Of a DNA stretch of 30,000 bases, positions 21,735-30,000 are shown in pieces. The DNA lies in assembly GCA_000320545.1 (NCBI GenBank), contig ADNK01002627.1, forward strand, positions 1 to 30,000. The letters are read 5' to 3'. A model generated the notes under the pieces. The model ran no database searches, was not told where the DNA came from, and saw nothing but the letters and a program-made list of their open reading frames with translations. The first letter of the stretch is position 1. The number at the start of each line of letters is the position of its first letter. Source of the DNA: Bigelowiella natans CCMP2755. Lineage: Eukaryota; Cercozoa; Chlorarachniophyceae. A program made the translations under genes and the position numbers.

Positions 21735-22030
21735 GAGAGAGGTGTGAATATTTTCTCTAGGTGAAAGGCGGAGGCATCTTACTCACGTTCGCATACTAAT
21801 ATGTCAAAATATGTATTTTCTATGTTTTATGGGGTATTAAGGTTGAGGCAGATCTTGACCAGACGCTCACCGATTTGCAGCTTGACTACGTCGATATGTA
21901 CGCTCTTACCCCATTTACCTCGAAACACAAGCATATTCGTTAATACACAAATTTGGCTACACAAGAAGTAGGGTGGATGATTTTCAGATATGCATACCAC
22001 AGACAAACACACAGTTCTCTCTCTCTCAAT

Positions 22031-22113
<83 letters not shown>

Positions 22114-22641
22114 GTGTATGGTTATGGTTATGGTTATGGTTAAGCGTGGCCGTTTCTGACGTAATTCATGCATATTGCACTATAAAAATGCAGGTACATG
22201 ATTCACTGGCCACAGGCTGCTCCGGCGACAGGGAAACAAGTAATTATGAGCGAATTTAAGCAATTATGAGCGAATTTAACCAACTTGATGCTGGGTGGAT
22301 TGATGCTACGCAAACAACACATACGTTCCTACAAAGATAGAAGATAATATATGCATTACATATATATATATATATATATATATATACATGATGATTATCG
22401 ACTTCTTGCCAGTAGTATTATATCAATAGTTTACTCAAAAACTACCCCCTCCCTCCTAAAATCTGCACAATCATGTTAGGCCTCTACACGAGTGAATGGT
22501 GCTATTGCTGACCATTACTCTAAGAACCCGATGTTTCCCCTTGATGACGAGGTAGCTCGTAGTAGTCGAGAAAACGATGAAAATGATTATAGATTATAGA
22601 TAGTGATAGTAATTATAATACTCTTGAAACATTTATATATC

Positions 22642-22681
<40 letters not shown>

Positions 22682-22782
22682 CATAATAGTACTGTCTTTA
22701 TTTATATGCGTATATGTGTAAGTGAGTGCGTATGTTGATATCATGCTCACTAGTGTTCTATAGAGGCCACAGACGAACAAGC

Positions 22783-22820
<38 letters not shown>

Positions 22821-23465
22821 CACACGCTCAGGGCTACTACTGCGCGGACATGGATTCGCACTATGTCGAAACGTGGAAGAAGATGGAGGAGCTTGTCGAC
22901 AAGGGCAAGGTTTGTAGGAAAATCGGAAGTTGTGTACGGATGATGATGATGATGATGATGATGACGATGATGATGGCGCAAGAGAGGTAGCATACGATCG
23001 GAATCACGGTGTTGTATTACAATTAAAAAGTCTATATGCTAAGGGAGAGAGGGAAAGCGAGAAAGAAAAGAAGGATGAGAATTGTTGCGATCCCATATAT
23101 TATGTCATTTAATTGCACCGCAATATTTTGACACACATCTGAAATGAGCTCCATCATCCTTCTTTCCAACACCAGGTAAAGTCTATTGGAATCTCAAACT
23201 TCAACAAAGCACAGATCGAGGAAGTCGTCGCCATTGCACGGCACCCCGTGTCATTGCTTCAAAACGAATGCCACGTGTACCTGCAGCAGAAGGACCTTCT
23301 AGACCAGTGTAACTTCCGCAATATCGCTTTCCAGGCCTTCTCTTCTCTTGGGTGCGACAGCGTTTTTTCCTTCCTACAGCAGTCTTCGAGAGCATGCGTG
23401 GGATTTATGAGAAACACCATCACCACCACCCTCCTCACCACGCTACCATCCATATATTGAATATA

Positions 23466-23501
<36 letters not shown>

Positions 23502-24254
23502 TTGTTGAAGGTCCGGTGACACGAACTACGCATCGTACGCCTCCCCCACTGGAACGATTCCTCTCCGCGACGAGCACATTGCAAGCCTTGCCGGAAAATA
23601 CAACAAGACACCTGCCCAGATCATGCTAAGATGGGGTGTGCAGCGTGGCAGCTCGGTTGTATCGAAATCGATTACCCCTGAGCGGGTAAAAGAAGTATTA
23701 GATCGTATCAGCAGCAGTAGTAGTGCTAGTACTTGCCGTGGACCATTTGTCGTGTTAGATACACGTTTTTGCTCAAAAACTTGCGCAAAATGTTGTTTTG
23801 CTTGTGCTGGCTGAGCGGCATCATTGTTGCTCTCTGGCGAGGGTCGGTTTGTTGATAACTCCAATCAATCACAGGTCATTGCAAACTTTGACATCTGGGA
23901 TTTCGAGCTCTCTGACGAGGACATGAAAAGCTTTGACAAGATCAACGTTGGATGGAGGCATTTGTTGTGGGGAGAGGTAAATCAGCATGCTACCCATAGA
24001 TCTCGAGACGGCCATTTGTATTGTGAGTATCGGCGTGTGTCGAGCGAATATTCGATATAACTAAAGTCTGCTTAGCCATCAGATGTAGCACTATCCATTC
24101 AGGCTATCATCCTCATATTTCAATCAGCATCACCTCTTCTTATCATCATTACAATGATTATCATTGTTATCATCAGGTGTCGCACCACCCTGACTACCCC
24201 TTCAAAGATGAGCTTCCGTACGTGCAACAGCAAATAGAGATGCGAGTGTTTTGA
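20742..24254 (+). CDS. Aldo-keto reductase, complete, 11 exons
   Basis: Exons: 20742-20892, 21093-21199, 21440-21520, 21842-21897, 22194-22239, 22480-22551, 22832-22909, 23176-23351, 23511-23685, 23875-23976, 24177-24254, giving 373 residues and stop TGA. All junctions are GT-AG with matching phase. The product should be an NAD(P)H-dependent oxidoreductase that reduces aldehydes or ketones. The catalytic tetrad is Asp69, Tyr74, Lys103 and His136, with spacings of 5, 29 and 33 that equal those of classical AKR1 enzymes. Further family marks are ALGTWK, GYRNIDTA, SKLWNSNH, IHWPQ, DSHYVETW, IGISNFN and the cofactor-binding SKSITPER. The start is ATG at 20742 with A at -3. The first 25 residues are Arg/Ser/Ala-rich without acids (RSSKVAARSLSKRALYFS), like a mitochondrial or plastid presequence absent from cytosolic AKRs. 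Several introns contain a microsatellite. The substrate cannot be read from sequence. Confidence 0.95.
21315..21728. repeat. (CA)n and (CA)n(GA)n repeats in AKR introns 2 and 3
   Basis: (CA)n at 21315-21346, and a compound (CA)n at 21664-21686 followed by (GA)n to 21728. Confidence 0.95.
22016..22141. repeat. (CT)n(TA)n plus hexamer array in AKR intron 4
   Basis: (CT)n to about 22073, (TA)n at 22077-22111, then about four copies of the hexamer GTTATG at 22116-22141. Confidence 0.93.
22361..22975. repeat. (TA)n, (CA)n and (GAT)n repeats in AKR introns 5 to 7
   Basis: (TA)n at about 22361-22386 in intron 5, (TA)n at 22646-22675 and (CA)n at 22785-22817 in intron 6, and (GAT)n at about 22937-22975 in intron 7. 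The (CA)n ends 14 bases before the intron 6 acceptor. Confidence 0.93.
23467..23498. repeat. (TA)n in AKR intron 8
   Basis: It ends 12 bases before the acceptor of exon 9 (exon start 23511). Confidence 0.93.
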
Positions 24255-25877
24255 TTGCGTTTTGCATTGTGTGCTTTCATACACATACTACTACACAAAC
24301 ATTCTCCTCTAAGACATGATGGCAGATTATATATTGTTTTGACTCGTTTTTTTACACGATTTTTTGAGCGAGAGTGGGTTGGCCAGATACGCTTCATTTT
24401 CATTTGAAGCGGTTGTGTGGGGTGCAAGCACGGAGGGCCAATTAACTGATTTCAATTATTTTCCAATGCGTTTAAAGTTACGGATACCAGCTGGAGAAGT
24501 GCTCAAACTTTGCTCCTGGCCAAGGAAACATCGACTAATGAGAACAATGCTGCTGCACAAAGAGTATGAGATGTGGCCTTAGCCATAGTTGTTACATTGC
24601 TGTGAGTTCTGTTGCTCGTTATTCTGAGAATTCTAGTTTGGAATGGAGCGTCTCGCAATGCAATCAAATGCTTTGGTCGGATTTTGTGTGCACATGTCCA
24701 TTTGGAATTAAGAAAGTGTTAGCTTTGTTCAAAATGTCATGAATTCTCGTGTAATCACCCGTGAGGATGTTCCACACGATAATCTTTGCGCCGCTACTAC
24801 GTGCACTTATGCTGTGTTTTGAATTTGCATTTGAAATGGTGATGTTGATTTGGGATTTCGCAGTGTATTTCAATTTACATGGGTGTGGCGCGCGTAATTA
24901 ATCGCTGCAACTTGATGTGCACGATAGCTACATGCTAGCATGGCATGTGTGCTAGCGTGGCTGATGACCCACTTTATGATGAAAAAACTAAGTCGAAAAT
25001 TTGCAGGATCTGTAATTGAATCAACCCTGATGGTGCCTTGCTTTGGGCAGCAGTCTAGCATTGTGCATGCAAAGGCAATTTGGCGATGGGCAAATCAGCC
25101 GGCGCGGTTGAAAGCATGCAAAGCGAGCAAAACAAAAAAAAAAAACAGTGATGAAGAACTACGTGAACAAACAAACAAGCATGTACAAAAGGCCCCATTG
25201 CACAGCCACGGAGCTACGAGGATGGCCATTGAAGAAATTTAATTGATTACTCGAGCATTTAGTCACATCCCTGTCGACTTTCCTGTCATCGGTTGATTTC
25301 GTCTCTGGAGACTCGCTAGAGATTAGTCTGTACGGACGTTTTAAGATCAGAAAATAATTGAAGGATGTCGCTATACTAAAAGGGATTCCATTTTGTAGTT
25401 TTTGGATGCTCCTTTTCCAAATATACTTTTATCGAGAAAACATCCTGTGAAAAATGTCCAATCGTTCCCCAGAACCGAGCAGCTGTTTCCGAAGAGAAAC
25501 GCCCAACATAGAGCCGCTCCGATCGGTGCTGAGAACGAGAAGGGGGGGGGGGGGAGGGGGTTGGGGATTTGGAGGAACAAAATGTGTCAATTTCATTGTA
25601 AAATATTCGAAAAATATGCATTTTGTGCAAGCTCTCTTGCACTTCATTCACGCTTTAGAGTTATCATGAACGGCACCTTCGTCATTCGTGCTATTGGCAC
25701 ATCTAATCTGTTTTAACGTGCATTTGTTATGCAGGAAGCTATTCCATAGACTGCTATTATGAAGCTGCAAGAATAGCGCATCATTTTCCTTTGAAAAACA
25801 AGCTTTCATTCGAAAGAAGTGGCGAAAGGGGTAGAAGTCTTTGAAGGGATACGCGCCTGTGGAGAACACGAGCAGCC
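24255..25877. other. Intergenic region, no gene supported
   Basis: It lies between the aldo-keto reductase and the coiled-coil gene on the same strand. It holds a poly-G tract near 25543-25554 and open stretches without splice or family support. The part at 24880-25110 is rich in GCATG words. The promoter of the coiled-coil gene should lie near the right end. Confidence 0.45.
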
Positions 25878-26055
25878 ATGCTAAATAGAGTCCCTCCCAA
25901 CTCTCTGAAGAAATGGCGTGAAAATCGTAAAGCCAATAGGAAACTTCGGTCGAATTCCGATTTCTATAGCGGTATGGGGGAGAGAGGTTGGTGATCTAAA
26001 ATGCTTATGCTTTTATATGAGTAGCTTCTCTTACACACTTTCATATGCAGGAAAC

Positions 26056-26108
<53 letters not shown>

Positions 26109-26109
26109 G

Positions 26110-26171
<62 letters not shown>

Positions 26172-26745
26172 CGAGCGCAAACCATAACGTAACACGAATG
26201 ATAAATTTCAGATAATAAAGAGATTCGTAGTCCGGTTCGGAGCAAAAGCCCTGAACGGTTAAGAGATGCCCGAAGAAGAATGAGGGGAGGCGCCCTCATT
26301 GAAGCCGACGATGACAGGTGGCGATGAATGCTTGATCGATACCGAAGATGAACATTACTTGATTCTATCTTTTTCCGGTAGCGTTCCAAGTCGTGGAGGC
26401 CTATCTAGACGCCGAAGAAGTCCTTCCTTGCCTTCCATCGAGCCCTCGTACTAACGAAGCACTAATACCAATCAGCGCGCATGCAAAAAGCCATTCAGGT
26501 AAGGTAATGTGTTTTGCTATCGATGATTAGTTCCGCCGGGGTTGCCGCAGCTTACAGATATTCGGCTCCGCTCGAGAATATCGGCCAGTCTGCTGCTAAG
26601 ATGAGCTACCCGCGAAGAACGGCAACGCCACCATACTCAAGCACCCCGCAAACAACAGCAGGTATAGAGCACTTTCAGCTTGGACTGATTAAACGAAAGA
26701 TGTTCAATTGAAAAAGATTTGTAATTACGCATTGTACTATACTAT

Positions 26746-26787
<42 letters not shown>

Positions 26788-27704
26788 TCCAATTTGTGTA
26801 ATGCCAGCCATGTGATGAAAGTAGCATTTTGCGCGTGTAATGAGAACGATGCACCGAAATTCAATACAGTAGGCGAGTCTCTGGATGCTCTAGATATGAT
26901 TGTTTCCCGGGAGCAACCTGGTGCTGCTGCTGTTGTTCCTGAGAGAAGAAACTACAACGGTGGCCGGGGAGATGAGCTTGCCAAACAGATCATTCAGCAA
27001 ATGCAATATGTAAGTAGAATTCACAAGCCTATGGCCAGAATGAACACCGCACAATAACTAGGGCCACGTCGCATGTACATTGGCTATAAATCTTGATATG
27101 TTGGATGTTCATCCGATGATAACTTGCCAGTTGGCGATGGAGCTGAAGGCCGAAAGAGAGCTTCGTCACCAAATGCAGCTGCAAGTGATGGATATCAAAC
27201 ACCAAAACGATGCTCTATCAACTCGCACGGCAGCGTACGAGGCGAGCATGAAGGAGAATTCTCGTGAAAGTTCCAAAATATCCGCGAAAGTACAGGGCCT
27301 AGAGATGGTGCGTTCGATGGAAAGAAGAGATCATCATAAGAACATACCTTAAAAAAAATATCGATTATGAAATAATGTAATACGGTTTATAGTTTTTCTC
27401 TGTATTAAGTGTATAGTGCTTAAGGGTGGTACTATTGTATTTTTTGTTTTTAGTCCTTATCACCTCGAGTGACGAGCCTTGGCAACGAAGTAAGGGGACG
27501 TTTTCGAGCTCCGCACTTAGAAGAACAATCAAACAACTAGAGCGCGGCCACAACACAAAAACGCACGCATAAAGAGAGGAGGGCAGGGAGAGGGGGGTGA
27601 AGAGAATGAGAGAAGAAGGGCCGAACTAATCGTTCGTATTCTAAATTTGCAACGCTTGTCACTGATGGCCCTCCATATCACACACTCACACGCACACATG
27701 CACA

Positions 27705-27790
<86 letters not shown>

Positions 27791-27976
27791 TCACTTATGA
27801 TAAAAGGTTGCCTTGTTAAAGAAGACGGATTCCAGATTTTCAGAGTTGAAGCTCGAAAATCACGTCCTGCAGAAGACCATTGAGAGCATTACTAGCCGCT
27901 TAAATACGGTCGCATCTGAGCTCAGATCGGTCAGGAATTGATGCATTTTCTCTTTCTCTCACTCTCTCTATCTCCA

Positions 27977-28016
<40 letters not shown>

Positions 28017-28296
28017 TCCCTCTCTCTTTCTCTCTCTCTCACAAACACATCCTCTTTCAGAGTCATATATTCATTTCCCTGTCTACCTATCCCTCGATCG
28101 ATTCGTATTGGTTAATTTTTCGAATGAAAGCGATTTCCGTACGCCTCTTTGCAGCGCTGCCTGTTATTGACCAGATGTTTGATTAGGTGAAGCTGTCCTT
28201 GGAGACTCGAGGCACTGCTGAGTTGCGACTTGAGGAAGATGACAAACAATCACCAACGCTCATAGATAGAATGCAGGTGTGAATAAGATTTGTAGA

Positions 28297-28375
<79 letters not shown>

Positions 28376-29945
28376 CTTGCGACGCGCGTGTGTTTATACT
28401 ACTCTTCAGGATCAGAGAATTGAGCACATACAACGAGCGCTTGAGGATGTATCTCAAGAAACGAAAAACAACTCGGAAAGAGCAAAGTGGTTTTAAGTTA
28501 ACGTGATTGTAAACACGCACGCACGCACACACACGCACGCATGATGCGCACGCGTGTTTATTTATATCAATGAGCAAGTAATATGTTTTGAAAGATTTTT
28601 GACCGCAGATATCAAGAAGAATCAATAAAGGAGATCTCACGCCATTACAAGGAATTAACGGAAAATCGCATAAAAGACATAAAACTAGAGTAATTCCCAT
28701 TTCTATTGCAGCGCGAAACTGCCTTTCTCAGGCAGCATCTGATATAGTTGCCCCAACCCTCTTTGAAAGCCAATACCTCCAATTCTCACGCACTTAGATG
28801 TGCCTTAGTAGCTACAGCACCGAGGAGCTGGTCAAACGCTGTCGCACGTGTTCTAATCCCGCCGGTTTATAAAATTTCTCTTAGATTTCAAAAATTGCTG
28901 GGCTCTGAGCGCTCCGAATTCGAGCAGAAACAGACAGCGACTGTTTCTCGCGTGAATCAGCTTCAAGGCCTGATTGCCCAGTCGCATCAACAGGCCAACA
29001 TACAAGCCAACGCATTGAGGGTAGAAACCAGACTTCATTGCCCCTTTTTTTAAACACAAGTGATGCACAATATATACGTCTTCGTGCGCCGCAATAACAC
29101 GGATATGAAGTGGGATGTGTAGCCATCACGTAAAGAGATTGTTACACAAACATTCACAAATGGCGTATATGCTTGAGGAGACATAACGATTTGTGTAAGC
29201 AATCATTATATCGAGCGCTCTTTTTATGTTATATATATGTATACATATATATATATATATATATATATAATATGTGTATTTTTCATTTAAAGACGTAAAG
29301 TCTTAATAATTTGACTGGAATTGGACATTTTCATCGTTCGTTACAAGAGAATCATAACACTTTGTAGATATCGATCGACGGGGAAATGGCAAAGGATGCA
29401 AAGGAGAACGCAGCGACTCTCCTGAGTTTGGACGCCAAGCTTAGGGAAACACGGTAGCAAGAAGCTAGCCGTGTGTTCTTGAGAAAGATGCAAGGAACGA
29501 TGATATCTTGCTAGGAATACTTTATTCGTGAGAGGAAACTCGAAACGGCCAGTGCTTTCAGTAGATACTGCTCATATTCTCCACAAACGCCTGACTTGTA
29601 ACCCTTCCTCTTATTAGAACGGCTTTTGAGGAGTCTTTCCATACACTATCGCACTCTATTTCCTCAATTAAAAAGGACGGGGAGCGACTAGGAGCGGTAC
29701 CCCACAGCAGCAAGCAAATATCACCCCTGACTTATAGTACTTCGCGGATATGTGTTTGAGCTAGTTTAATTAGTAACCTGCACACCGGCACGCGTATATG
29801 AGGACGAAACACAAACGTGATTCAGGTACAAAACGCGTTGATATCGCTCGACGCCTCCTACCGAGAGAGTGTGTCTAAGATTGAGCAATCACGGGCAAGC
29901 GACAAGAAGAACGAAGCCAAATGGAGAAAAGAGCTCATTCAGAAC
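25878..29945 (+). CDS. Coiled-coil protein with Ser-Pro-rich basic N-terminus, 5' part
   Basis: Exons: 25878-25986, 26212-26317, 26382-26447, 26531-26661, 26870-27009, 27131-27307, 27454-27489, 27846-27929, 28187-28276, 28410-28486, 28609-28689, 28885-29020, 29368-29453, 29618-29696, 29826-29945, then beyond the window. All junctions are GT-AG and phases agree. The ATG at 25878 has G at -3. Residues 1 to about 120 are basic and Ser-Pro-rich (RSPVRSKSPERLRDARRR, RRRRSPSLPS), a likely phosphorylated or microtubule-binding tail. From the exon at 26870 on, the protein is charged and helical with long heptad-like stretches (ELAKQIIQQM, LAMELKAERELRHQMQLQV, DRMQDQRIEHIQRALEDV). This suggests a structural protein, for example of cilia, centrosome or cytoskeleton. 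That is inference, as no named family was recognised. The donor after 27929 (GTCAGG) and the acceptor at 27845 are weak. Confidence 0.8.
26053..26163. repeat. Compound (CA)n(GATA)n(GA)n repeat
   Basis: (CA)n at 26053-26103 followed by GATA and GA units to 26163, in the first intron of the coiled-coil gene. Confidence 0.95.
26748..29269. repeat. Series of dinucleotide repeats in coiled-coil gene introns
   Basis: (TA)n at 26748-26776; (CA)n at 27706-27738 with (TA)n at 27747-27787; (CT)n at 27979-28037; (CA)n at 28298-28331 with (TA)n at 28333-28370; (TA)n at 29231-29269. Each group sits in a different intron. Confidence 0.93.
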
Positions 29946-30000
29946 GTAATTGTCCAAAGGGAACTATATGCTCAGATAAAATACGGCAGATGTAGAAAGC

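Noticed and set aside
25371-25716. Open frames on both strands around a poly-G tract
   Set aside because: No splice partners, no family motif and composition driven by the homopolymer.
25964-26389. Long minus-strand frame
   Set aside because: Its middle is a translation of (TG)n and (CT)n repeats, and the plus-strand exons here are well supported.
26448-26475. A 28-base intron in the coiled-coil gene
   Set aside because: A single intron 26448-26530 gives the same frame with a normal length.
1-30000. CRISPR arrays, tRNA or rRNA genes, bacterial operon signals
   Set aside because: None seen. The tandem repeats are eukaryotic microsatellites without spacers.

Overview
This is nuclear DNA of a eukaryote, most likely an alga or other protist. 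Every gene found is split by GT-AG introns, reading frames are short, and introns and spacers are full of dinucleotide and trinucleotide repeats. A stramenopile (brown-alga-like) source would fit the gene families, but that is inference. No tRNA, rRNA, operon or CRISPR structure was seen.

Layout. Positions 1-~4550 hold a rearranged Ty3/gypsy-type LTR retrotransposon. Its pol part (RT, RNase H, integrase) is read on the minus strand and leaves the window. Its gag-protease block lies on the plus strand, inverted relative to pol, between two perfect 166-bp inverted repeats (1870-2035 and 4045-4210). A putative LTR with strong hairpins follows.

The rest is host sequence with five multi-exon genes and one tentative gene. 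I built the models by hand from GT/AG sites, intron phase and family motifs. (1) Minus, 9910 to 5968: a DUF389/TIGR00341-type multi-pass membrane protein, with tentative 5' exons up to 10176. (2) Plus, about 10490-11608: a tentative unrecognised gene with an acidic DSSDDE patch. (3) Plus, 11720 to at least 17460: a type II membrane protein resembling RgpF-like glycosyltransferases, about 20 exons, several very small. (4) Minus, 19886 to 18335: a secreted cysteine-rich protein with a Ser/Thr/Pro-rich tail. (5) Plus, 20742-24254: a complete 11-exon aldo-keto reductase of 373 residues with a full catalytic tetrad and a likely organelle presequence. (6) Plus, 25878-29945 and beyond: a coiled-coil protein with a basic Ser-Pro-rich N-terminus, 15 exons seen.

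Genes 4 and 5 are divergent, with about 855 bp between their start codons. The genes do not form an obvious pathway. The best leads are the internally inverted retroelement, the LTR hairpin cluster, the microexons, and the strand-biased microsatellites that sit in many introns and sometimes form the splice donor itself.
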